32,276 bases of DNA, taken from DASSFZ01 sp036514635 (GTDB lineage: Bacteria; Chloroflexota; Anaerolineae; Fen-1058). Location of the stretch: contig DATBWU010000199.1 in NCBI GenBank assembly GCA_036514635.1, positions 1 through 32,276 on the forward strand, in the 5' to 3' direction. The notes under the pieces were generated by a model. That model was given only the letters and a program-made list of their open reading frames with translations, did not search any database and was not told where the DNA came from. Numbering within the stretch: the first letter of the stretch is position 1; every line of letters starts with the position of its first letter. This document shows positions 1-7,868 of the stretch, in pieces. A program made the translations under genes and the position numbers.

Positions 1-500
1 TCGCCCAGCACGGATAGATCGGATAGGTCTACCTGGATCGCCCGCCAGTGCGTCGAGTAACGGCGACGCGCGCCGAGGCCATCGTACTCGTCGGCGAAGT
101 AATCGACCGCCGTCACGTCGTGCCCGCACAGCGCCAGGCGATGGCTCAACCAGCCGTTCCACGCCCCGACATCGAGGATGCACTGATGCGCACGTTTCGA
201 CAGCAGCCGCACAACGATCTCCAGGTCGTATGCGCGCAGCCGCCATTCATTCCGCCAGGCTGCATCGCCGGCATCGAGTTGCGAGAAGGGCAATCCTTCG
301 TATGCCGACGCATCCAGCAGACGCTTGCCCTCGCTCGCGCGAATCGCCGTTAAGCGATCCGCGAACTCGATGAGCCTGCGCTCGAACGATGTCTCTAGCA
401 AGACCAGCACGCCATCGCGCTCGACGAAGCGATGTCGATTCAGGCAGACCAGCGCGTCCAGATCGAGCGGCTCACGACAATTCGGGCACAGCAACGGCAT
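1..500 (-). CDS. Class I SAM-dependent methyltransferase with N-terminal zinc ribbon (3' end outside window)
   Basis: The frame is open from an ATG at 500 down to the window edge (about 166 codons), so the C-terminus is missing. The N-terminus has CPNC (residues 5-8) and a third Cys near residue 19, as in the Trm112/zinc-ribbon heads of many bacterial methyltransferases. At about residues 127-140 lies ILDVGAWNGWLSHRLA, the glycine-rich SAM-binding motif I, followed by an acidic residue ending the next strand (VTAVDYF). The substrate is unknown. The ATG lies 29 bases inside the end of the upstream flippase gene, implying translational coupling, so it probably modifies the same glycan or lipid product as its flippase and glycosyltransferase neighbours (inference). 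Confidence 0.8.
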   Translation of the reverse strand, partial: MPLLCPNCREPLDLDALVCLNRHRFVERDGVLVLLETSFERRLIEFADRLTAIRASEGKRLLDASAYEGLPFSQLDAGDAAWRNEWRLRAYDLEIVVRLLSKRAHQCILDVGAWNGWLSHRLALCGHDVTAVDYFADEYDGLGARRRYSTHWRAIQVDLSDLSVLG

Positions 501-1695
501 GTGTCTCTCGAATCGATCGACTTTGGAGCAGATACCCGGCAAACATCACCCACTGCGCCAACGCCCCGGCAATCACCGCGCCGATCATCCCGACGCGCGG
601 CAACAACAACAGGCTTCCTGCAAAGTTGACGGCGATGCCGATCAGGTTCAGCTTCACCACCGTGAACTGCGAGCCGGACTTGTACAGCGCGTAGATGATC
701 GGCAGATAGAAGTAGACCGGCAGCGCCAGTGCGCCACCGGCCAGCATGAACGTCAACGGCAAGTCGAAGCGATAATGGACGATCAACACGGTGTAGATCA
801 CAGCCAGACCCGGTAACAGCAACAACACGCCGAACGCGAACAACCGGGTTGCGACACTGAGGATAGCGCGATAGGTCAATCGATACAGGCTTTTCACGAA
901 CGGCGTCAGAACGAAATTGGAAATCGACTGCAAGTAGATGATGAAGGTCGTGAACACCTGATACTGCCCGACCTGATCCTTTGGGAGAAAGAAGCCGACG
1001 GTGTATAGGTCGATGCGCGATTGCAGCAGCCCGCTCAAGCCGAGCAGAAAGAAGGGAAAGGCCAGTACGAAAAAGCGCACATCGATGCGCCCGATCCACT
1101 GTAAGCGGCCTTCAGGCCCGGCGAGCGTTTGGCGGAGATAGCGGAGCTGATAAACCAGCGCCTTGCCGAGCGTCGCCAGCGCGAAGACGGCGATGAGGCC
1201 GTCCACGTCGATGCGCGCTGCGAGCAAAGCCAGCGCCGCCACCTGCACAGCCAGTCCACCCAACTCGACGAGCGTCGCGAACACGAAGTCTTTACGATAC
1301 ACAACCAGCACGTCGTAGGATTGATCCAGGGCGATAGCCAGTCCCCACACGGCGAGCCACAGCGCTCGCTGTGGAGGCAGTCCGATCACGGCCAGGATGC
1401 TGCCGCCTATCGCCGACAATGCAAGGCGCGAGACGAGGCTGGTCTGCCAGGCCCGGGCGATGCGCGCCGGGTTGAAACTGAATTCGCGCAGAAGGTAATC
1501 TTTGTTGCCCCAACCGATGACGTGCGTGACTAACTGGACGACGATCAACACTTGCACGAACTCGCCCCATACGGCCACCGATGCCCAGCGCACGACGAGC
1601 AAGGAGACGATCGGGTTGAGCAGCGGGACGAGGAGGTTGTTGATCGCGTTGGTCACGACGAGCAGCGTGCGGCGCTGGAATCTACTTCTGCGCAT
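472..1695 (-). CDS. Oligosaccharide flippase family membrane protein (Wzx/MATE-like)
   Basis: A protein of about 407 residues with around a dozen hydrophobic segments, a positively charged N-terminus (MRRSRFQRRTLLVV) and the first-helix pattern NAINNLLVPLLNPIVSLLVV typical of the polysaccharide-synthesis/MOP flippase superfamily. Such proteins flip lipid-linked sugars across the cytoplasmic membrane. The open frame extends upstream to 1779, but that extension overlaps the preceding gene by nearly 100 bases. The ATG at 1695 overlaps it by only 14 bases and starts right before the first helix, so I chose it. It is flanked by a GT87-like transferase upstream and a methyltransferase downstream, all apparently co-transcribed. 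The exact substrate cannot be read from sequence. Confidence 0.82.
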   Translation of the reverse strand: MRRSRFQRRTLLVVTNAINNLLVPLLNPIVSLLVVRWASVAVWGEFVQVLIVVQLVTHVIGWGNKDYLLREFSFNPARIARAWQTSLVSRLALSAIGGSILAVIGLPPQRALWLAVWGLAIALDQSYDVLVVYRKDFVFATLVELGGLAVQVAALALLAARIDVDGLIAVFALATLGKALVYQLRYLRQTLAGPEGRLQWIGRIDVRFFVLAFPFFLLGLSGLLQSRIDLYTVGFFLPKDQVGQYQVFTTFIIYLQSISNFVLTPFVKSLYRLTYRAILSVATRLFAFGVLLLLPGLAVIYTVLIVHYRFDLPLTFMLAGGALALPVYFYLPIIYALYKSGSQFTVVKLNLIGIAVNFAGSLLLLPRVGMIGAVIAGALAQWVMFAGYLLQSRSIRETHAVAVPELS

Positions 1696-3022
1696 ACAAC
1701 CAGCCCCACGCGAGCCATCCGCCGTAAAGCCGGGGGTACCCCAGCAGCGCACTCCAACCCGGGCCATCCTGCGAGGCATAAGGCAGCGGCGCGGCTAGCA
1801 AGAAAAGCGTGGCGGCCAACCAGATTACATCGAGCCGCCGAATCGGCGCGCGGGCGATGCGCGAAGCCATCACCGTCAGCGGCAGCAGCAGCAACGTGTA
1901 ATGATACTCTTCGGCGAATGGCAGCAAGATCACGCCGAGCGTCAGCATCGTCGCAAAGGCAATGTCGAAATTTGCGCGGCGCGCACGTCGGAGGGTCAAC
2001 ACGAGCGCGGTTCCGCTTACCGCAGCCGATAGCAATACGGCCAGCGACGGCGCATAGACAATCGGCTCGATGGGCCAGGCCGCATCGCCGGCCAGCAGAT
2101 GCTGAAAGAAGTTCGGCGACGATTGAAACGCGAGAACGGGCGGCCAGGTTCGTCCCACGATGTGATCGGGCAACAATGAGAAATATTTCGCCCACCCGGC
2201 CCAGCCGGTGAGCGCCAGGCTGAGCAGCACGAAGCCAAGCCCTACGCCTATGCCAATTGCGATCTCGCGCCACCGGCCTCGCAGCGCGAGCAGAAGCCAC
2301 AGCAGCCCGCCGCTGAGCTTGGTCGCCAGCGCCGTGCCGAGCGTGATTCCGGTCGCAACGGATCGCGTGCGCACGAATCCCCAGAAGGCCAGCGTCAGCA
2401 AGAACAGCAAAAAGGTGTAAGCCTGGGCCAGGTGAAAATCCTCTCGCAGCGGAGCATAGGCGAAGGTGAATGCCAGCATCCCCGCGCCGAACGTGAAATC
2501 ACGAGGTCGCCCTAGTACAGTCCGGCCTAAATACCCCCACCCTGTGTCATGCTGAGCGGAGCGAAGCATCCCGCCCATAGCGCTGAGACTCTTCGCTTCG
2601 CTCAGAGTGACAACGATTGGCTCATTTAGGCCAACGCGCACTAGCGTGTTCAGAAGCAGTACCAGCGATCCGATCAGCAGAACAAGATTGACCACGAGCC
2701 AGGTCGCTCGCGCGGCCGGCATGTCGAGCCAGGCAATCGGCAGCAACAACAGCGAGGTCGTGGGCGGGTTCGCCGAGTAGACTTCGCTGCGCCGCCCATT
2801 CGTCATGGCCCGCACTTGCGCGCCGAACCAGTCGTCATCGTAGATGCGCTCGCTCCAGCGCCCTTCGACGATCAATCGGGCCGAGACGTAGTACACCGGG
2901 AAGCCGTGCGTCACATCGCTCAGCGAGGGCGCGAAGACATCGCGCCCGAAATCCAGGCCGGCTAGCAGCGCCAACGCGCCTATCAAGAGTGTTCTTACTC
3001 GGTGGGTTATGCTGCTCAACAT
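1682..3022 (-). CDS. GT87/DUF2029-like polyprenyl-phosphate-dependent mannosyltransferase, carrying an in-frame repeat
   Basis: A multi-spanning membrane protein of 446 residues. The N-terminal helix (10-24), the YYVSARL segment with downstream acidic residues, ANPPTTSLLLLPIAWL (84-99) and the later motif QAYTFLLFLLTLAFWGF fit the GT87 (DUF2029) family of lipid-linked-sugar transferases, which act on the outer face of the membrane. Residues about 137-160 (SEAKSL...MLRSAQHD) are not family-like: they are the translation of a palindromic repeat (2545-2612) lying in a loop between transmembrane segments. The reading frame continues undisturbed, so the protein may tolerate it. The gene heads a three-gene unit with the flippase and zinc-ribbon methyltransferase. 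Start ATG at 3022 is preceded by a G-rich stretch at short spacing. Confidence 0.75.
   Translation of the reverse strand: MLSSITHRVRTLLIGALALLAGLDFGRDVFAPSLSDVTHGFPVYYVSARLIVEGRWSERIYDDDWFGAQVRAMTNGRRSEVYSANPPTTSLLLLPIAWLDMPAARATWLVVNLVLLIGSLVLLLNTLVRVGLNEPIVVTLSEAKSLSAMGGMLRSAQHDTGWGYLGRTVLGRPRDFTFGAGMLAFTFAYAPLREDFHLAQAYTFLLFLLTLAFWGFVRTRSVATGITLGTALATKLSGGLLWLLLALRGRWREIAIGIGVGLGFVLLSLALTGWAGWAKYFSLLPDHIVGRTWPPVLAFQSSPNFFQHLLAGDAAWPIEPIVYAPSLAVLLSAAVSGTALVLTLRRARRANFDIAFATMLTLGVILLPFAEEYHYTLLLLPLTVMASRIARAPIRRLDVIWLAATLFLLAAPLPYASQDGPGWSALLGYPRLYGGWLAWGWLYAQK
2545..2612. repeat. Palindromic repeat (SEAKSL/MLRSAQHD type) inserted in a coding sequence
   Basis: Imperfect inverted repeat: the left arm begins TGTCATGCTGAGCGGAGCGA and the right arm ends TTCGCTTCGCTCAGAGTGAC. 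It contributes about 23 in-frame residues to the GT87-like protein. A further short inverted pair, GGCCTAAAT at 2524 and ATTTAGGCC at about 2623, flanks it, so the inserted unit may be nearer 109 bases. A related copy lies at about 8824-8880. Confidence 0.8.
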
Positions 3023-3077
3023 ATCCCCCTACCGGAACGCAACGTCTGGCGATGGATCGTCGGGCTAAACAGTGAGC

Positions 3078-3186
3078 AAGCCCGGTTGACCGGGCTTCCA
3101 TGCCTTGAGCCGGGAGATCAATCTCCCGGCGACGCCGGGGAATGAAGTTCCCCGGCTGAATTCGTGGAAACCGGCTGAAGCCGGCT
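3078..3186. repeat. Array of four short perfect or near-perfect hairpins in the gap 3023-3308
   Basis: Four consecutive inverted repeats: AAGCCCGG-TTGA-CCGGGCTT (3078-3097), GCCGGGAGAT-CA-ATCTCCCGGC (3109-3130), GCCGGGGAA-TGAAG-TTCCCCGGC (3134-3156) and AACCGGCT-GA-AGCCGGCT (3169-3186). Each differs in stem sequence but shares a GCCGG core. The 286-base gap between the radical SAM gene and the GT87 gene holds little else. It may separate two transcription units or stabilise mRNA ends. Confidence 0.85.
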
Positions 3187-3308
3187 GGCTGTGCCCGCTC
3201 GACTAATCCGCGTCCACACATTGATCTGAACCCCACACCGCTACGCTCATCCAAACGTCACGCGGGGTACAAAGGTCTCGCGCGCCGAGTTGGGGGATAC
3301 CGATATCG

Positions 3309-4784
3309 CTAGAACCCACTCGTCTCCGGGCGTTGGTAGGCCAGGAACTTCTGAAACGCGCGCAGCTCGATCGGGTAACGGTACAGCCGCAAATGGTAGC
3401 GCCACGCGCTCAACGCGCGCAGGAGGCTGCGCCGCATTTTCGAGAGATTGGTGTCGGTAATCGTCGGATAGTAGGCATTGATCACCCACTGAAAATCGCG
3501 AATCTTGCGGCGCACCGGGTCTTTCAGCCAGGGGACGTTGGTGCTGCGCCGCTGCGAGAACTCGCGCCACGCCGGGTTGATCCACTCGTCCAGCGTCGCC
3601 GGGAACGCAAAGCCCACGGCCTTCGCCTGCTCGTACAGCTCACCGGCCAGCGGCACGGGTGTGTACATGTACAAGATGATCTCGATGCTCGGATTGACAC
3701 GCTTCAACTTGCGGATGAACTCGATCGTCTGCCGCACGTCCGATTCGGGATCGGGCGGATTGCCCAGCACGAAGGACATCTCCGGCACGATGCCGTAGTG
3801 CTTCATGCGCGCAGCGATCTCCAGCGTCTTCTCGGTGGATGCCTTGCCGCCCTTGTTCATGCGCTGAAGCGTCTCGTCCGATCCTGATTCCGCGCCGAGA
3901 AAAGCCATCTTCAAGCCGCTATCGCGCATGAGCGCCCAGGTGCGATCGGAATAGTGCATCAGCGTGTCGATGCGCGCCTCGCCCCACCAGCCGATGCCCA
4001 AATCCATGATCCGCCCGGCGAACTCCGCCGTGCGCGCTTCGTGCGTGAAGAAGTTGTTGTCGTCGAACTCGACCGAGTCTACGCCGAATTGCTCGACCAG
4101 AACCCGCACCGTGTTGGCCGCCCGCTCCGCCGATTGCGCCAGCCATCGCCCATTGACCATGTTGACGACGGCGCAAAAGTTGCAGAAGAACGGGCAGCCG
4201 TAACTGGAATGGTGCGGCAGCGTGCGGCTGCCCATGAACGTCCGGCGGACGTAGCGTGGCACGTCGATGCGGTGGTAGGGAAAATCCGGCAGGTGCTCCG
4301 GGTGCGGGATCGGCGCGAGCGGGTTGGAGACGACCTCGCCGGTGTGAGGATGTCGATACGCCAGGCCGAACAGGCCGCTCGGATCAGCGCCGCGCCGCAG
4401 CGCATCGATCAGCGATTTGAAAATCACCTCGCCGTGGCCGCGCACCACGTAATCGACGTAACCCGACTCCAGGCACACCTCGTAGTGCTGCGTCGGGAAA
4501 TAGCCGCCCCACACGATCGTGAGCCGCGGGTGCATGGCTTTGATGTGCCGGCACAGCGGAACCGCGTCGCTCAACTGCGGGCCGGGCATCACCGTCACAC
4601 CCAGGATGTCCGCGCCGGTCTCGCGAATCGCGCGATCGACGGCGGCGACGGTATCGCGCTCCAGGTTCCCGTCGACGATGCGGTAGTCGTGTGTGTCTTC
4701 GAGCAATGCGCCGAGCGCCAGAAGCGACATCGGCAAGATCGGCTTACGCTGCGCGCTGCTCGGTGGGTTGTAAAGAATGAGCAT
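3309..4784 (-). CDS. B12-binding-domain radical SAM protein (copy 1)
   Basis: 491 residues. Residues 1-130 form a Rossmann-like cobalamin-binding domain: NPPSS near the start, PMSLLALGALLED, and VWGGYFPTQ at about 91-99. The DxHxxG histidine motif is absent, as is usual for this class. The radical SAM cluster motif Cx3Cx2C is GCPFFCNFC (Cys197, 201, 204). Later EARIDTLM and FLGAESGSDE match the family core. Members catalyse B12-dependent methylations or other radical rearrangements on very diverse substrates, so the reaction is unknown. The gene follows an MTS methyltransferase by 18 bases. It is more diverged from the two other radical SAM proteins here, which share GCPYHCxWC. The start ATG at 4784 has no strong ribosome binding site. 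Confidence 0.88.
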   Translation of the reverse strand: MLILYNPPSSAQRKPILPMSLLALGALLEDTHDYRIVDGNLERDTVAAVDRAIRETGADILGVTVMPGPQLSDAVPLCRHIKAMHPRLTIVWGGYFPTQHYEVCLESGYVDYVVRGHGEVIFKSLIDALRRGADPSGLFGLAYRHPHTGEVVSNPLAPIPHPEHLPDFPYHRIDVPRYVRRTFMGSRTLPHHSSYGCPFFCNFCAVVNMVNGRWLAQSAERAANTVRVLVEQFGVDSVEFDDNNFFTHEARTAEFAGRIMDLGIGWWGEARIDTLMHYSDRTWALMRDSGLKMAFLGAESGSDETLQRMNKGGKASTEKTLEIAARMKHYGIVPEMSFVLGNPPDPESDVRQTIEFIRKLKRVNPSIEIILYMYTPVPLAGELYEQAKAVGFAFPATLDEWINPAWREFSQRRSTNVPWLKDPVRRKIRDFQWVINAYYPTITDTNLSKMRRSLLRALSAWRYHLRLYRYPIELRAFQKFLAYQRPETSGF

Positions 4785-4802
4785 AGGAACGGTATCAGAG
4801 CA

Positions 4803-5531
4803 CTATGGCGTAAGCCGATAGATCGTCACGACTTCGTTCACCACGTTGCGCTCGGCGATGATTTCAACGGCAAGCCCGTTCGCCCGAAAGGCGTTCAAGA
4901 AAGCCGGTGTTTCGCCCTGTGTCGATAAGACAACCAATGCACATCCGGTCGGCGTCAAATGGCCTCTCAATTCCGCCGCGAACCTTTCTACTACGTCAGT
5001 CGAGCGCCAGGCGCGATCGAGGGCGTCGCGCGGTGCACCGCGATAGAACGGCGGGTTGAACAGCACCACATCGAACTGCCGCCCTTGCACCGGCGCGAAG
5101 AGATCACCCTCCAACACGTCGACGCGATCCTCGACGTGATTGAGCAGCGCGTTGATGCGCGCGCAGCGCACCGCCGCCGGGTTGACATCGATCGCGACGA
5201 CGTGCTTCGCCCACTGCGTGGCGAACACTGCGCCGATGCCCGACCCGGTCCCCATGTCGAGCACGGTCGAGCCGGGCGGGATCAGGCAGGAATTCAGCGA
5301 ACGGGCGAGCAACTGGCTCGTATCGAACAGGCCCGGGTTGAACACCTGTGGCAACACCAGCAAAGGCCGGCCCGCCACTTCTTCCAGCGCCAGCCGGTCG
5401 TATCGATGTCGCTGAAAAAGATGGAAGCGCAGTTGAAGCCAGCGACTCCACAGGCGGCGCTTGAAGAGTAAAGCGTAATACGTGAAACGTGATGCATGTT
5501 GCGTGTTGCGGACGGTGTATGGTGTTGTCAT
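4803..5531 (-). CDS. MTS-type (HemK/RsmC-like) SAM-dependent methyltransferase
   Basis: 242 residues. SAM motif I is VLDMGTGSGIGAVFA (about 90-104), the acidic strand end is VVAIDVNPAA, and the catalytic NPPF motif is at 159-162 (FNPPFYRG). NPPF/NPPY enzymes methylate an amide or exocyclic amino nitrogen, as in PrmC and RsmC/RsmD; the substrate here is not identified. The ATG at 5531 overlaps the stop of the upstream methyltransferase as ATGA. The first ~17 residues (TVRNTQHASRFT) are the translation of a common intergenic repeat, not family sequence, and no other ATG follows in the N-terminal part. Either the repeat tail is made, or a non-ATG start is used. Confidence 0.82.
   Translation of the reverse strand: MTTPYTVRNTQHASRFTYYALLFKRRLWSRWLQLRFHLFQRHRYDRLALEEVAGRPLLVLPQVFNPGLFDTSQLLARSLNSCLIPPGSTVLDMGTGSGIGAVFATQWAKHVVAIDVNPAAVRCARINALLNHVEDRVDVLEGDLFAPVQGRQFDVVLFNPPFYRGAPRDALDRAWRSTDVVERFAAELRGHLTPTGCALVVLSTQGETPAFLNAFRANGLAVEIIAERNVVNEVVTIYRLTP
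5470..5527. repeat. Repeat of the CGTAATACGTG/AACATGCATCACG type forming the 5' end of a gene
   Basis: AT-richer segment with internally repeated ACACGCAACATGCATCACG-like units, differing from its surroundings in composition. It is read in frame as the first residues of the methyltransferase ending at 4803 and lies at the ATGA junction with the upstream gene. Confidence 0.55.
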
Positions 5532-6331
5532 GCGGAAGCCGTGCGCTCGAATTCGAGAATGACGTGATCGGCCAGTCGTTTCAGCACCGGCGTCGATGCG
5601 GCGCTGCGCTCGATGCGACTCAACGCGAGAAACAGGCGCGGACGCCTAGCAACGACCGGCTCCAGGTACGACGGCGGCAGGCAGACACCCAGGCCGGTCA
5701 CACGCTTCAGTTCGAAGTGGGGCGTGAACGTCCGGCGAATCGACCCGATCGACGGATACCAGGTGTGAACCGTGCCGCCCCCTACCCTGGCGTCGACGCC
5801 ATCGCGGCGCAGGCGACGAAACGCGACGCGCGGTTGCAGATGAAGCAGGTGCCACGCTATCTCCCACGCGCACCACCGGTTGATCAACACCAGGACGAGG
5901 CCGCCGCCGGGCGGCACCCACTCGGCGAGCGCGTGCGCGATTGGGTGCAGGTCGCCGACGCAATTGAGTGCGCCGAAGTTGGAGAAGGCAGCCCTCACCC
6001 CCGGCCCCTCTCCCAATACTCTGGAGAGGGGAGCGGCGGCATCGAGCAATTGGGTTTCAACCCGGTCAGCCACGCCGGCACGTTGGGCTTTCTGCCGCGT
6101 CACGTCGAGCATCGCTTGCGAAACATCCGTGGCGAGGACGTGCGCGCCCTGTCGAGCCAGCCACACCGCATCTTCGCCCGTGCCGCAACCAATCTCCAAC
6201 ACGCGCGAGCCGGGTCGAATGTGCCGGGCCAGTCGCATCCATACCGCTTCACGCAAGATGCGAGCCAGCCTCGTATCGGTGAAGTCGCGGTCGTATTGGG
6301 TTGCGATCCGATCGAAGGCGGATTCGGTCAT
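5528..6331 (-). CDS. Class I SAM-dependent methyltransferase (UbiE/BioC-like), with an in-frame repeat
   Basis: About 267 residues from ATG 6331 (MTESAFDRIATQYDRDFT, the usual N-terminus of this family). Motif I is VLEIGCGTGEDAVWLA (44-59), the acidic motif is LATDVSQAML, and FSNFGALNC (116-124) is the post-IV region. Residues about 101-114 (LSRVLGEGPGVR) are the translation of a palindromic repeat, inserted just before the FSNFGALNC strand. The frame continues upstream to 6457, but only through another repeat (6379-6440), so I reject that extension. It couples by ATGA overlap to the MTS methyltransferase. The substrate is unknown. Because it sits between two radical SAM genes, it probably acts in the same pathway (inference). 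Confidence 0.82.
   Translation of the reverse strand: MTESAFDRIATQYDRDFTDTRLARILREAVWMRLARHIRPGSRVLEIGCGTGEDAVWLARQGAHVLATDVSQAMLDVTRQKAQRAGVADRVETQLLDAAAPLSRVLGEGPGVRAAFSNFGALNCVGDLHPIAHALAEWVPPGGGLVLVLINRWCAWEIAWHLLHLQPRVAFRRLRRDGVDARVGGGTVHTWYPSIGSIRRTFTPHFELKRVTGLGVCLPPSYLEPVVARRPRLFLALSRIERSAASTPVLKRLADHVILEFERTASA
5993..6035. repeat. Palindromic repeat (CCCCTCTCC...GGAGAGGGG) inside a methyltransferase gene
   Basis: Stem CCCCTCTCC (6005-6013) pairs with GGAGAGGGG (6023-6031), preceded by CCCTCACCCCCGG. It encodes about a dozen extra in-frame residues. A longer copy of the same family is intergenic at about 24334-24412. Confidence 0.8.
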
Positions 6332-6378
6332 GGATGGTTGCGCGTTGCGTGACGCGGCTTCAATCATAGAGCGTAGTG

Positions 6379-6440
6379 AGGTGACCGGCACTTGAAACCC
6401 GGCTCTTGACGGTGGTTTCACATCAAAGTGCCGGTCACCT
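6379..6440. repeat. Palindromic GTGCCGGTCACC repeat in the gap 6332-6453
   Basis: AGGTGACCGGCACTT (6379-6393) pairs perfectly with AAGTGCCGGTCACCT (6426-6440), with an inner GAAACC/GGTTTC pair: a 15-bp stem. A degenerate relative is found at the 3' end of the pfkB-like gene (28945-28977). Confidence 0.88.
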
Positions 6441-6453
6441 TCCATGATTGGTT

Positions 6454-7845
6454 TCACGCCTCACGTTCTCGCGCTGTTAACATCATGCCGACTCTGCCGA
6501 TCGCCACGTTGGTTGCCGCCTTCACCATGCGCGCTGCATTCGCACCGTTCGCCCGCTCGCGGTGCAGCGCAACCGCATTCACCATCCACCGCGTCGCGAA
6601 CGAGTAGAAGCGCAGCGAATGGCGGCCCTTCACGCTCAACTGCCGGTCGGTGCGATGCTCCCAATCGGCGCGAGCCAGCACCCGATCCTTCACTTTGTCG
6701 TAATACGCCGTGCCTTTGATCGGGTAGGCCACCGTAGTGAGAAATACATCCGGCGCGGACTTCCTCAGATGATCGACCGTGGCTTCCAGGTCGGGCGTCT
6801 CTTCGCCTTCGTAACCGAGCATGATGAACATGCCGGTCTGGATGCCGCGCCGCCTGAGCGCGTGCGTCATCGCCTGCACCTGCTCGACCGTGACCTCGCG
6901 GCGCATCGCGTCGAGGATGTTCTGCGACCCCGACTCGGAGCCGATCCACAGCCGGTAGCAGCCCATCTCGACCAGCCGATCGATCACCTGCTCGTTCAGC
7001 CGATCGGCGCGCGAGATGCACTCGAACGGGATGCGAATGCCGCGCCGCTTCAACTCATCCGCGTAGGCGAAGAACCACGAATGCTTGATCGTGAACACAT
7101 CGTCGGCGTACCACAACTGATCCGGCTTGTAGCGCGCCAGCAGATACTCGACCTCGTCGGCGACGCGCTGCGGCGAGCGGCGACGGTGCGTGTGGCCGTA
7201 CACGGCGTGGCTGCACCACTCGCAATGATACGGGCAGCCGCGCGCACAGATCAGCGACGCCGATCCCATGCCGTGATGCGTGCGCCACGTTTCGACGTAC
7301 CGGCTGATGTCGATCGCGTCGCGGTCGGGATCGGGCAGCGAGTCCAGATCGGCAATGTAGGGTCGAGGCGACGTGCGGCTGATCGAGCCGTCCTCACGCC
7401 GATAGGCAATACCGAGAACGCCGTCCAGTCGGTGCGGGCCGTCTTGGACAAGGCGAGGCAGTAATTCTTCGAGCGTCGCTTCACCCTCGCCGACGACGAT
7501 GACATCTGCACCGCGATCGAGATATTCTTCGACGTAATTGGCCGGCTCCGGCCCGCCCAGGATCACCGCCACGCCGTGGCGCTTGCACGCCGCAATCATC
7601 TTCAGCACGCTGAACTTCGTCATCAGGTTCGTGTACAGCCCGACGACCGGCGGTCGCTCGCGCGCCAGGTACGCTTCGAACTCGGCCAGCGTGCTGAACG
7701 TAGTATCGAACACACCGACGCTGTAACCCGCGCGCTTGAGGTACGCCGAAAGGTACAGAATCCCCAGCGGGGGATACGGCTTCATGATCGTCCGTTCGTG
7801 TGGATCGTCGTTCAAGAAGTAGCCATGCGTGAGAAGAATGTCCAT
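6454..7845 (-). CDS. B12-binding-domain radical SAM protein (copy 2)
   Basis: 463 residues from ATG 7845, which follows GGGGAGCAAGCG, a good ribosome binding site. The longer frame to 8079 would overlap the peptidase gene, so I reject it. The cobalamin-binding domain covers residues 1-135 (YPPLGILYLSAYLKRAG, VAVILGGPEPAN, VVGEGEATLEELL). The Fe-S motif GCPYHCEWC gives Cys204, 208 and 211. YADDVFTIKHSWFF and RLWIGSESGSQNILDAM are typical of the BchE/HpnJ-like B12 radical SAM group. The reaction is unknown. It is closely similar in plan to copy 3 upstream, suggesting duplication with divergence and two sequential steps on one scaffold. Confidence 0.88.
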   Translation of the reverse strand: MDILLTHGYFLNDDPHERTIMKPYPPLGILYLSAYLKRAGYSVGVFDTTFSTLAEFEAYLARERPPVVGLYTNLMTKFSVLKMIAACKRHGVAVILGGPEPANYVEEYLDRGADVIVVGEGEATLEELLPRLVQDGPHRLDGVLGIAYRREDGSISRTSPRPYIADLDSLPDPDRDAIDISRYVETWRTHHGMGSASLICARGCPYHCEWCSHAVYGHTHRRRSPQRVADEVEYLLARYKPDQLWYADDVFTIKHSWFFAYADELKRRGIRIPFECISRADRLNEQVIDRLVEMGCYRLWIGSESGSQNILDAMRREVTVEQVQAMTHALRRRGIQTGMFIMLGYEGEETPDLEATVDHLRKSAPDVFLTTVAYPIKGTAYYDKVKDRVLARADWEHRTDRQLSVKGRHSLRFYSFATRWMVNAVALHRERANGANAARMVKAATNVAIGRVGMMLTAREREA

Positions 7846-7868
7846 CGCTTGCTCCCCACCGCTCGCGA

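Noticed and set aside
1696..1779. Longer start for the flippase
   Set aside because: It overlaps the GT87-like gene by about 98 bases and lacks a hydrophobic or family-like sequence.
3078..3186. CRISPR-like array
   Set aside because: The repeated units are hairpins with different sequences, with no constant direct repeat, no spacers and no cas genes.
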